This document shows, in pieces, positions 1-6,366 of a DNA stretch of 6,370 nucleotides; positions within the stretch are counted from its first letter, which is position 1; the number at the start of each line of letters is the position of its first letter. The notes beneath the pieces are model-generated. The model saw only the letters and a list, made by a program, of their open reading frames with translations, was not told the DNA's origin and made no database searches. The DNA is from an uncultured Actinomycetes bacterium (lineage in GTDB: Bacteria > Actinomycetota > Actinomycetes > Nanopelagicales > Nanopelagicaceae), in contig CAIZGZ010000143.1 in the NCBI GenBank assembly GCA_903932695.1, positions 1 to 6,370 of the forward strand, read 5' to 3'. Both the position numbers and the translations under genes were made by a program.

Positions 1-641
1 AAATCTTCCATCGTGCCAAGTGCGGGGTTGATTGCATCATGGCCACCGTCAGAATTACCGATCGCCCAAGGAACACCGGGATCCGACTCTGTTGGGGTGA
101 GGGTGTTGTTCCGTCCTTTGCGATGCGAATAACCGATGGGATGAATCGGAGGAAGATAGAGAACTTCAAATCCCATCTCCGCTACTCGCTGTAGCGATTG
201 CGTCGCGGTCTTAAATGTTCCGGATGTGATGCTGCCATCTTTATTGGCGATTGCACCTTCGCTTCGCGGAAAGAATTCATACCAAGCACCGTACAGCGCA
301 CGCTCTAGCTCAACATAGAGTGGAAATTTCCCAGACTGTGAAGTGATCGCACGACCTTCATCAAAGGCCTCAATCACGAAGTGATGGAGACCTGTGGTGA
401 GCGGACGAATATTTGCCTCAAAGCGATCGGTACCCGGCCAAAACTCTCGCATCGGTACGCGAGCAACTTCTTTGCCAGCGGGATCTAGCAGAATCGCTTC
501 AGCATAGAGCGCTTCGTGGCCTTCGCGAATAATTGTTGCGCGCACGTTGATCTCTTCGTTGATCACGGCTTTGACAGGACGTTGCTGCCCACCGAAATCT
601 ACCGACGGTGTGACATCAAAGATCGGGAAGCGATTGCGCAT
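1..641 (-). CDS. glgE: GlgE, alpha-1,4-glucan:maltose-1-phosphate maltosyltransferase (N-terminal part)
   Basis: This is the N-terminal 213 codons of GlgE, the cytoplasmic GH13-family enzyme that transfers maltosyl units from alpha-maltose-1-phosphate onto alpha-1,4-glucan chains (TreS-Pep2-GlgE-GlgB route). The gene runs off the left edge; full GlgE proteins are about 650-700 residues, so roughly a third is present. Residues 1-110 match the N-terminal beta-sandwich domain (opening MRNRFPIFDV). The catalytic barrel begins near 118 with AWYEFFPRS (119-127), YLPPIHPIG (162-170), RKGRNN (174-179), DPGVPWAIG (187-195) and GGHDAI (199-204), all characteristic of GlgE. The catalytic Asp and Glu lie outside the window. 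The ATG is 9 nt after the stop of the upstream aldehyde dehydrogenase gene. That TAA is in the same frame, so the ORF cannot extend further upstream. No good Shine-Dalgarno is seen (only a GGA about 12 nt upstream), which suggests translational coupling. Identification is confident; activity cannot be judged from this fragment. Confidence 0.93.
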   Translation of the reverse strand, partial: MRNRFPIFDVTPSVDFGGQQRPVKAVINEEINVRATIIREGHEALYAEAILLDPAGKEVARVPMREFWPGTDRFEANIRPLTTGLHHFVIEAFDEGRAITSQSGKFPLYVELERALYGAWYEFFPRSEGAIANKDGSITSGTFKTATQSLQRVAEMGFEVLYLPPIHPIGYSHRKGRNNTLTPTESDPGVPWAIGNSDGGHDAINPALGTMED

Positions 642-650
642 GGTGCAACT

Positions 651-2075
651 TTATCCGTTGAGGTTGGTCATCACGTGCTTGATTCGGGTGTAATCCTCAA
701 AGCCATACATAGAGAGATCCTTGCCATAGCCCGACTGTCTAAATCCGCCGTGCGGCATCTCGGCTACGAGAGGGATGTGAGTGTTGATCCAGACGCAACC
801 AAAATCAAAAGCCTTTGCCATGCGCATCGCACGTCCATGGTTGGTAGTCCAGACCGATGATGCCAATCCGTAGCTCACGCCGTTTGCAAATGAGACTGCC
901 TGGGCTTCATCCGTGAACTTTTGGACCGAGATGACTGGACCGAAGATTTCGGATTGAACCATCTCGTCGTCTTGGCGTAGGTCAGCGACAACTGTTGGAT
1001 TGAAGAAGTAACCAGCACGATCAACTTGGGTACCACCGGCAGCAATTCGGGCATGGGATGGAATGCGGTCGATAAAGCCTTGAACGCGGGCTAATTGATT
1101 GGCGTTGTTTACTGCACCGTAGAGAACATCTTCGGTTGGCGCACCGGTCTTAATGACATCGTTTGCCTGCTTGGCAAGGAGTGCAACGAACTCTTCGTAG
1201 ACGCCGGCTTGCACAATCACGCGTGTAGCAGCAGTGCAATCCTGTCCCGCGTTGAAATATCCTGCGATCGCAATCGCTTCTGCCGCTGCTTCTAAATCAG
1301 CATCATCAAAGACAACTACTGGGGCTTTGCCACCAAGTTCTAGGTGGACTCGCTTCAAATCATTGGCAGCGCTTCGCGCAACGTTCATGCCTGCTTGCAC
1401 CGAGCCGGTGATAGAGATCATCGCTGGCGTCTTATGTTCTGCGAGTAACTTTCCGGTTTCGCGATCACCGGTTACAACGTTAAAGACACCTGCTGGCAGA
1501 AACTCCGCCATGATCTCGGCCATCAAGAGCGTTGATGCTGGCGTGGTATCGGAAGGCTTGAGCACAACGGTGTTACCGGCGGCGATCGCTGGCGCCCATT
1601 TCCAGACCGCCATCATCATTGGGTAGTTCCATGGTGTTACTTGGGCACATACACCGATTGGTTCGCGGCGGATAAACGAGGTCATGCCGCGCATATATTC
1701 ACCGGCGGATTTGCCCTCTAAGTTGCGGGCAGCGCCTGCGAAGAATCGAATGTGATCGACCATCGGTGGCAACTCTTCAGAAGCGGTGAGCGCAAGTGGC
1801 TTGCCGGTGTTCTCGGATTCAACAGCGACCATCTCATCCCCGCGCGCCTCGATCGCATCGGCGATCTTTAGGAGTGCACGTTGACGTTCAGATGGTGTGG
1901 TTTCGCGCCAATCAACAAAGGCGGCTTCGGCGGCAGTCATCGCTGAATCAACTTCGGCCGCGCTTGAGACCGGTGCGGTCGTATATGCAACGCCGGTAGC
2001 TGGGTTGATGATCTCGCTGGTAGCGCTGGTGGAGGCTACGAATTTTCCATCGATAAAGTTTGAGAGGCTTTTCAT
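651..2075 (-). CDS. patD: Gamma-aminobutyraldehyde dehydrogenase (PatD/YdcW/Prr type, NAD+-dependent)
   Basis: This 474-residue aldehyde dehydrogenase probably oxidises 4-aminobutyraldehyde (or its cyclic form 1-pyrroline) to GABA in putrescine breakdown, in the cytoplasm. The length equals that of E. coli YdcW/PatD as I recall it, and several stretches resemble that enzyme: RFFAGAARNLEG (110-121), GYFNAGQDCTAA (272-283), WINTHIPLVAEMPHGG (429-444) and the ending GFEDYTRIKHVM (458-469). Catalytic features are intact: TPWNYP (147-152) with Asn150, Lys173 in VLKPS, the cofactor-loop ITGS (222-225), general base Glu246 in LELGGK, nucleophile Cys280, and Glu376 in EIFGP. The ATG fits the family N-terminus; a GAG lies 7 nt upstream and a GGGG abuts the start. 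It lies 18 nt after the DUF4395 gene and 9 nt before glgE, so it is likely in their operon. Betaine aldehyde or another omega-aminoaldehyde is an alternative substrate, since this subfamily is promiscuous. No putrescine aminotransferase or transporter gene is in view. Confidence 0.9.
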   Translation of the reverse strand: MKSLSNFIDGKFVASTSATSEIINPATGVAYTTAPVSSAAEVDSAMTAAEAAFVDWRETTPSERQRALLKIADAIEARGDEMVAVESENTGKPLALTASEELPPMVDHIRFFAGAARNLEGKSAGEYMRGMTSFIRREPIGVCAQVTPWNYPMMMAVWKWAPAIAAGNTVVLKPSDTTPASTLLMAEIMAEFLPAGVFNVVTGDRETGKLLAEHKTPAMISITGSVQAGMNVARSAANDLKRVHLELGGKAPVVVFDDADLEAAAEAIAIAGYFNAGQDCTAATRVIVQAGVYEEFVALLAKQANDVIKTGAPTEDVLYGAVNNANQLARVQGFIDRIPSHARIAAGGTQVDRAGYFFNPTVVADLRQDDEMVQSEIFGPVISVQKFTDEAQAVSFANGVSYGLASSVWTTNHGRAMRMAKAFDFGCVWINTHIPLVAEMPHGGFRQSGYGKDLSMYGFEDYTRIKHVMTNLNG

Positions 2076-2093
2076 GCCCCTACTCTAGAAGAG

Positions 2094-2513
2094 CTAGCGC
2101 GAAATGCGAACACCTAGCAGGTAAATCTTGCAGCCCAAGCAGTAATCAAAGGCGCTATTTAAGAAGGCGGCGAAGAGGCAGCCTGCAGTTGCGATTGTGA
2201 AGAGCAGCCAGGTATGCGTGAGCGCCCCGGCGGTTGCGACCGCAACAAAACCGAACCCCACCAGCTGTGCGAAGCGAGGTGGCTTTGAGCTCTCGAGCGG
2301 AACCTCTCCCTTCAAGCGGGGTTGAATCAACCGACGATAGATCAGACCATATGGACTCTTTGGCATGCTGTAAAAGGCAGAGAAAGCAAAGACAAAGAGC
2401 TGCCAGATAATCAGAAGCTCTGACCGGGTGATGAGCGCGATCGCTAATACAAGAGTTGTGATCCCAGCGCTAAAACGTGGACCGCGCGCATCAATCAATT
2501 CTGGTTGTGCCAT
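2094..2513 (-). CDS. DUF4395 family integral membrane protein with C-terminal CLGC motif
   Basis: A 139-residue membrane protein of the DUF4395 family, whose biochemical role I do not know. The N-terminal DARGPRF (8-14) and the closing FLNSAFDYCLGCKIYLL (117-133) fit that family. Four hydrophobic segments are visible, at about 16-29, 32-49, 83-99 and 101-119. The loop between the second and third (50-81) is strongly basic, which by the positive-inside rule places it in the cytoplasm together with both termini. The CLGC motif (Cys125, Cys128) then sits at the cytoplasmic face, where it could exchange disulfides. The ATG overlaps the stop of the thioredoxin-like gene in a TAATG junction, and a GGAG lies 8 nt upstream inside that gene, so translation is probably coupled. 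Pairing with a thioredoxin-like gene is, from general knowledge, a recurrent actinobacterial arrangement that suggests the two act together. The redox role is inference. Confidence 0.85.
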   Translation of the reverse strand: MAQPELIDARGPRFSAGITTLVLAIALITRSELLIIWQLFVFAFSAFYSMPKSPYGLIYRRLIQPRLKGEVPLESSKPPRFAQLVGFGFVAVATAGALTHTWLLFTIATAGCLFAAFLNSAFDYCLGCKIYLLGVRISR

Positions 2514-2920
2514 TAAATTTTCTCCAATACCGCGATCACTTGGCTTTTCTTAGGTGCACCTACAGCCCGACCGATCTCAACGCCATTGCGATCAAGAAAG
2601 ACGGTAGTGGGTGTCTGTCGGATATCTAACTTTCGAACTAACTCAAGGTGCGACTCTGCATCGATCTCAATATGTTTAATTCCAGAAAATTGAGGAACGA
2701 CAGTTTCAAGAGTTAATCGGGTTGCACGACATGGCGCACAGAATGCAGATGAGAATTGAAGAAGTGTTGCTTGAGATCCAAGCTCGTGAGCGATCTCGCT
2801 GCTGAGCACTGCAGGTTGAGCTTTTTTCTTTGCTCTGAATTTTCCAGAATTTTTCCGAGAGAGAAATCCCACGATTGCAGCAGCGAGAAGGACCGCGCTA
2901 ACAAGGAGAATGGATCTCAT
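2513..2920 (-). CDS. Membrane-anchored thioredoxin-like protein (CAPC active site)
   Basis: A 135-residue thioredoxin-fold protein with one N-terminal membrane segment (about 4-20), a basic linker (22-33) and a thioredoxin domain from about 37 to the end. Active-site Cys61 and Cys64 form CAPC within FSSAFCAPCR. The cis-proline loop is TPT (Pro104), and VFLDRNGVEIGRAVG (107-121) is the usual strand-turn-strand region. It probably reduces or exchanges disulfides on an unknown partner. One Arg precedes the membrane segment and seven basic residues follow it, so the positive-inside rule predicts a cytoplasmic thioredoxin domain; an uncleaved anchor is more likely than a secreted protein, but this is inference. 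The ATG places the membrane segment at the N-terminus, yet no Shine-Dalgarno is visible in front of it, and the start codon lies inside one arm of a perfect inverted repeat. It overlaps the DUF4395 gene by 1 nt and leads the patD-glgE cluster. It resembles thioredoxins annotated ThiX-like in actinobacteria. Confidence 0.88.
   Translation of the reverse strand: MRSILLVSAVLLAAAIVGFLSRKNSGKFRAKKKAQPAVLSSEIAHELGSQATLLQFSSAFCAPCRATRLTLETVVPQFSGIKHIEIDAESHLELVRKLDIRQTPTTVFLDRNGVEIGRAVGAPKKSQVIAVLEKI
2522..2525 (-). promoter_or_regulatory. Ribosome binding site of the DUF4395 gene
   Basis: The minus strand reads GGAG here, 8 nt upstream of the DUF4395 ATG at 2513. It lies inside the last codons of the thioredoxin-like gene. 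The good spacing supports the chosen start and efficient translation across the TAATG overlap. Confidence 0.6.
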
Positions 2921-2999
2921 GCAGTTATTTTTGCACTCAACCTGCGTTAGACCTAAACGCGGATGATTTGCAGAAACATAAACACTGCATGAGATCCAT
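2910..2999. repeat. Perfect 16-bp inverted repeat with 58-nt loop, covering the thioredoxin start codon
   Basis: The arms are 2910-2925 (plus strand ATGGATCTCATGCAGT) and 2984-2999 (plus strand ACTGCATGAGATCCAT), exact reverse complements. The right arm lies just downstream of the putA stop codon (3004-3006). The left arm contains the thioredoxin ATG (2918-2920) and its next codons. A minus-strand transcript entering from putA could form a 16-bp stem that buries this start codon. The loop holds a smaller hairpin, GCGTT/AACGC at 2944-2960. No U-rich run follows either stem, so this is not a typical intrinsic terminator. Alternatives are paired DNA-binding sites or the relic of a local inverted duplication. 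Confidence 0.9.
2937..2999 (-). CDS. Possible 20-codon upstream ORF (leader peptide) with CxCxC
   Basis: A short reading frame fills most of the gap between putA and the thioredoxin-like gene. It starts ATG at 2999 (in-frame second ATG at 2990), ends TGA at 2937-2939, 16 nt before the thioredoxin start, and encodes a peptide beginning MDLMQCLCFCK. Cys codons are at positions 6, 8 and 10. Its first 16 nt are exactly the right arm of the inverted repeat, so a ribosome translating or stalled here would keep that arm from pairing with the thioredoxin start codon. Cysteine-rich leader peptides controlling sulfur or redox genes are known in mycobacteria, which makes this plausible. Against it: there is no Shine-Dalgarno beyond a GGA 6 nt before the second ATG, and short ORFs arise by chance. 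A promoter within the gap would also leave it untranscribed. Confidence 0.3.
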   Translation of the reverse strand: MDLMQCLCFCKSSAFRSNAG

Positions 3000-3002
3000 C
3001 AA
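2975..3002 (-). promoter_or_regulatory. Possible promoter for the thioredoxin-DUF4395-patD-glgE cluster
   Basis: On the minus strand TTGATG (2997-3002; four of six matches to TTGACA) and TATGTT (2975-2980; fits TAnnnT) are 16 nt apart, in the gap between putA and the thioredoxin-like gene. Transcription would begin near 2968, giving a leader of about 45-50 nt. Most of the 16-nt spacer is the right arm of the inverted repeat, so such a transcript would lack that arm and leave the thioredoxin start unpaired. This rests on hexamer matching by eye only. Confidence 0.3.
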
Positions 3003-3003
3003 T

Positions 3004-6000
3004 TTACGAAGCGAACGAAGCCAATCCGGCGACGTGCGGCTTTGGACCACCGTTGACATTGCCGTAGCGGTGATAAGTAACCGCAACTGACTGCTCGAGC
3101 AACCAACGGGAGGCTTCGATATCACCGCGCTGGGTGACCGGACGGATATCGAGGGAGATGCCGCGAGAGAGTGCCTTAGCACGTGGCGCTTCCTCACTTG
3201 AAAGCCAACGCACCTTGTACTTGGCACGAGCAAGGAGATCATCGTGACTCTCACTCGATGCGGACGACCACTCGACGGTAATCCCAGTAAGGCCCGCGAT
3301 GTACTTAATGAGATCGATATCGGCGCGTGAGGTCGAATCATCGATGCGAACGATAACCGGCGCCAATGGCTTGCGATAGCGCAGGTAGTTCTTCTCAACG
3401 TTCAGACCCGTGAGATCAACCGCTACGCCGCCAACTTCTCGCCACCACTTATCAACCGACCACTTTGCTGCTGCTACATCCTCTAGCGGAGCCCAATCGC
3501 GAAGCGTGTTGAGATAGTTTGGTCCACCTGCTTTTGCAGTTGCGCCAACACTTGAATTTTTCCAACCACCAAATGGTTGACGTTGAACAATTGCGCCAGT
3601 GATGCCGCGATTGATGTAGAGATTTCCAGCTTGGATATTCTCCATCCAATACAAGCACTCATCTTCATCGAGTGAATGAATGCCGGCGGTGAGACCAAAA
3701 TCCGTTGCGTTCTGCCATGCGACTGCGGTCTTGAAATCAGGGGCGACCATCAACGCAAGGACCGGACCAAACCACTCGTTGCGATGACTCCATGATCCAG
3801 GCTTTACACCGATCTTTACACCTGGACGCCAGAGCTGTCCGGCTTGATCGAGTGGCATCGGTTCGACCAACCACGATTCTCCGTCGTCGAGTGTTGTGAG
3901 TGCGCGATGTAGTGCGCCTTCTGGTTTGCGAATTACTGGACCAACCGTTGTTCCGAAGTTCCAGCCTGCACCAACTTTAAGCGAGGTCACATCGTCCACG
4001 AGTTGACGTAGGAAGGCCGGATCCTTGTAAATATTTTCGACGATGATGCCGAGTGAAGCGGCGCTACATTTCTGACCAGCATGGCCAAAGGCAGATTGAA
4101 CGAGATCCTTGACCGCTGCATCGATATCGGCGCACGCTGAGACTAGAAGCGCATTCTTTCCACTGGTCTCGGCCAAGAGATTGAGATCATGCTTCCACTC
4201 GATAAACATCTGAGCGGTATCGATCGAACCAGTCAGGATCATCGCGCTTACTTCTGGATGAGTAACGAGGTGCTTACCCGAGTCATCATCGCGGGTAGGT
4301 ACAAATTGCAGCGCTGATTTCGGTACACCCGCTGCCCACAACTGCTGGGCCAAGAGCCAGGCAGTAGCCACGGTCTCAGGCGCTGGCTTCAAAATAACGC
4401 TATTTCCAGCGGCAAGTGCGGCACAGACGCCGCCTGCTGGGATCGCATATGGGAAGTTCCATGGCGGAATAACGAGCACGATTCCGGCGGCCTTGGAATC
4501 GCTGCCATCCACTGCGTGGGTTCCGTAGTAGCGAGCAAAGTCGATCGCTTCGCTGACTTCTGGATCCGCTTCCGAGACAGTCTTGCCAGCATCACGAGAC
4601 ATCACTGCGATTGCGAGTGCGCGCTGTGCTTGCATGATCTCGCCGGCCTTAAAGAGAATTGAGCGACGAGTCTGAGCAGGAGTATTGCTCCACGCATCAC
4701 CGCCACTACGTGCGACTGTCAATGCGCGATCGATAATCTCTGGATTTGCAACTTGGTACTTGTACCAAACCTGAGCATTGTCACCCGGATCGGCGCCAAG
4801 TTCGTGCTGGCCGCTATGGATCTCCTGGCCATCGACCACAATAGGGATATCCATCTCACCGCTCTTGATCCGCTCGAGCTCGCTCACCAAAGCTGCTACA
4901 TAGACCGGATCGGTTGGGTCGCCAGAAGCTTGGTTATGAAATGTTGAGTAATCGACGGGATCTGGAACGTGACGACGCGACGCCGTAGAGATTGTGTGGC
5001 GTTCAACGAGCGACTTCTCAAATCGTGCGCGTTGTTCTGCAAACTTTGCGGAGTTGGTCGCGATCTCAAATGTTGCCTTGAGGTAATTCTCGTCAGAGGT
5101 ATTCTCATCTAACCGGCGCACAAGGTAGGCAACCGCAGATGCGAAATCATCTTTATTGGTAACAGGTGTGTAGAAGAGCACCTGGTGGCCAGAGCGAACA
5201 ATTGCAAGCGCCTCAGCGTTCGCCATTCCTTCGAGCATTTCGATATCGAGTTGGGCGAGCACACCACGTTGCTTGGCAACTTCTAGCGCCCAGGTGAGGT
5301 GGAAGAGGTTGTGGGATGCGATACCGATGCGCACTGCATGAGCATGCTCGGGGCGTAGCGCAGTATCGATCAAACGCGAATAACTAGCGTCTACATCTGA
5401 CTTTGAGCCATACGGAGCAGGGCTATAGCCATGCAACTCGCCTTCGGCCTTCTCCATCGCCAAGTTTGCGCCTTTGACAAGGCGAATCTTGATTGTGCCG
5501 GACTTCGCCTTAAAGCGTTCTAACGAGAACGCGGTGAGATCTGCGAATGCTGCGTGTGCTTCTGGCAGGTAGGCCTGCAAGACGATACCAGCGTGGATAT
5601 GTTGGAACTCTGGTTCGCTTAAAACGCGCTTGAAAGCGTCAACGGTCAGCGCAAGATCACGGAACTCTTCCATATCAAGATTAATAAAGGTGCCGTGTGC
5701 ATCAGCCGCGGCATAGATCAGGCGCAACTTCTCGCAGACACTTGCCAGAGAACCAGCGTGATCAATAGTGATCATCTGTGCCACAACAGCAGAGAGCTTG
5801 ACCGAAACATAATCGATCTCGGGGCGAGTGATCATCTCCATCAAACGATTAAATCGCTCTTCTGCTTCGTGCTTACCAAGAACGGCTTCACCCAGAACGT
5901 TGATGTTAAGACGAATGCCTTGCTCTTTACGCTTTGCGACATGCTTTGAGAGTTTTGAACTCTCGGCTGGCAAAATCAAGTCTTTAGAGAGCGCGCGAAC

Positions 6001-6351
6001 GCGACCGTGAACAACGCGAACGATAAATCCTGGTGTGGCGACTGCAACGACTCGAATAAATTTAAGACCGAACGCATTGATCAGACCGAAGCCTGTGACC
6101 GAGGCCTTCTTGGCGGCGCCGTTAAAGATTTTGATTGCTTCGCGCACAGAGTGCACGCGCATCACTTCATCGGTCAGAGTGATGGTAACTTCGATTGCTT
6201 CTGGATCTTTAAAGAGGCGACCGACGCGCTTGCGGTTGGACTTCTCGCGATGAGTTCGCAGCTTCTCGGATCCCTGGATCAGTGCTCTCGCGCTCTCAGC
6301 CGAGATTGCTCCTGAGCTATCGATGGACGGGTCGGTCGGCAATACGGTCAT
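3004..6351 (-). CDS. putA: PutA, bifunctional proline dehydrogenase / L-glutamate-gamma-semialdehyde (P5C) dehydrogenase
   Basis: A complete 1115-residue PutA that oxidises proline to P5C with FAD, then oxidises glutamate semialdehyde to glutamate with NAD+. The proline dehydrogenase half spans about 85-440: RLVKGA (290-295, Lys293), ASHN (345-348), EMLEGMA (371-377) and the substrate-binding RRLDEN (412-417). The dehydrogenase half spans about 500-955: PPWNFP (629-634), Lys655, TGS (707-709), Glu728 in LLAETSGKN, catalytic Cys762 in GHAGQKC, Glu859 in NEWFGP and PFGGWKNSS (926-934). About 160 further residues resemble the C-terminal dehydrogenase-like domain of long PutA proteins, which in studied members helps close the channel for the intermediate; they end with HRYGNVNGG (1094-1102). 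There is no N-terminal ribbon-helix-helix domain, so it should not repress its own gene as E. coli PutA does. The start is supported by AAAGGAG 8 nt upstream. No promoter is in view and no terminator is seen downstream. All expected catalytic residues are present. Confidence 0.97.
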   Translation of the reverse strand: MTVLPTDPSIDSSGAISAESARALIQGSEKLRTHREKSNRKRVGRLFKDPEAIEVTITLTDEVMRVHSVREAIKIFNGAAKKASVTGFGLINAFGLKFIRVVAVATPGFIVRVVHGRVRALSKDLILPAESSKLSKHVAKRKEQGIRLNINVLGEAVLGKHEAEERFNRLMEMITRPEIDYVSVKLSAVVAQMITIDHAGSLASVCEKLRLIYAAADAHGTFINLDMEEFRDLALTVDAFKRVLSEPEFQHIHAGIVLQAYLPEAHAAFADLTAFSLERFKAKSGTIKIRLVKGANLAMEKAEGELHGYSPAPYGSKSDVDASYSRLIDTALRPEHAHAVRIGIASHNLFHLTWALEVAKQRGVLAQLDIEMLEGMANAEALAIVRSGHQVLFYTPVTNKDDFASAVAYLVRRLDENTSDENYLKATFEIATNSAKFAEQRARFEKSLVERHTISTASRRHVPDPVDYSTFHNQASGDPTDPVYVAALVSELERIKSGEMDIPIVVDGQEIHSGQHELGADPGDNAQVWYKYQVANPEIIDRALTVARSGGDAWSNTPAQTRRSILFKAGEIMQAQRALAIAVMSRDAGKTVSEADPEVSEAIDFARYYGTHAVDGSDSKAAGIVLVIPPWNFPYAIPAGGVCAALAAGNSVILKPAPETVATAWLLAQQLWAAGVPKSALQFVPTRDDDSGKHLVTHPEVSAMILTGSIDTAQMFIEWKHDLNLLAETSGKNALLVSACADIDAAVKDLVQSAFGHAGQKCSAASLGIIVENIYKDPAFLRQLVDDVTSLKVGAGWNFGTTVGPVIRKPEGALHRALTTLDDGESWLVEPMPLDQAGQLWRPGVKIGVKPGSWSHRNEWFGPVLALMVAPDFKTAVAWQNATDFGLTAGIHSLDEDECLYWMENIQAGNLYINRGITGAIVQRQPFGGWKNSSVGATAKAGGPNYLNTLRDWAPLEDVAAAKWSVDKWWREVGGVAVDLTGLNVEKNYLRYRKPLAPVIVRIDDSTSRADIDLIKYIAGLTGITVEWSSASSESHDDLLARAKYKVRWLSSEEAPRAKALSRGISLDIRPVTQRGDIEASRWLLEQSVAVTYHRYGNVNGGPKPHVAGLASFAS

Positions 6352-6359
6352 TCGCGAGG

Positions 6360-6366
6360 CTCCTTT
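6360..6366 (-). promoter_or_regulatory. Strong ribosome binding site of putA
   Basis: The minus strand reads AAAGGAG here, 8 nt before the putA ATG at 6351. This is the best Shine-Dalgarno match in the window and fixes the putA start. It contrasts with the absence of any such site before the thioredoxin-like gene and glgE. Confidence 0.85.

Noticed and set aside
516..860. Plus-strand ORF of 114 codons antisense to glgE and patD
   Set aside because: It lies over two well-supported minus-strand genes, its protein resembles nothing I recognise, and open frames opposite coding DNA of this composition are common.
2910..2966. Plus-strand mini-ORF (beginning MDLMQ) with an AAGGAG just upstream
   Set aside because: It begins with the same residues as the minus-strand mini-ORF only because the inverted repeat supplies both starts. 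It has no downstream plus-strand gene, and its purine-rich upstream site lies inside the thioredoxin coding region.
2921..3003. Intrinsic terminator after putA
   Set aside because: The long stem has a 58-nt loop and the inner hairpin has only 5 GC-containing pairs. Neither is followed by a U-rich run on the minus strand.
2937..3398. 153-codon minus-strand ORF overlapping the end of putA
   Set aside because: Most of it is an out-of-frame shadow of putA. Only its last 20 codons, beyond putA, are considered as a possible leader peptide.
651..6351. Duplicate dehydrogenases from a recent gene duplication (patD and the PutA dehydrogenase domain)
   Set aside because: Both belong to the aldehyde dehydrogenase superfamily, but their catalytic motifs and lengths place them in distinct old families (NAGQDCTAA versus GHAGQKCSAA).
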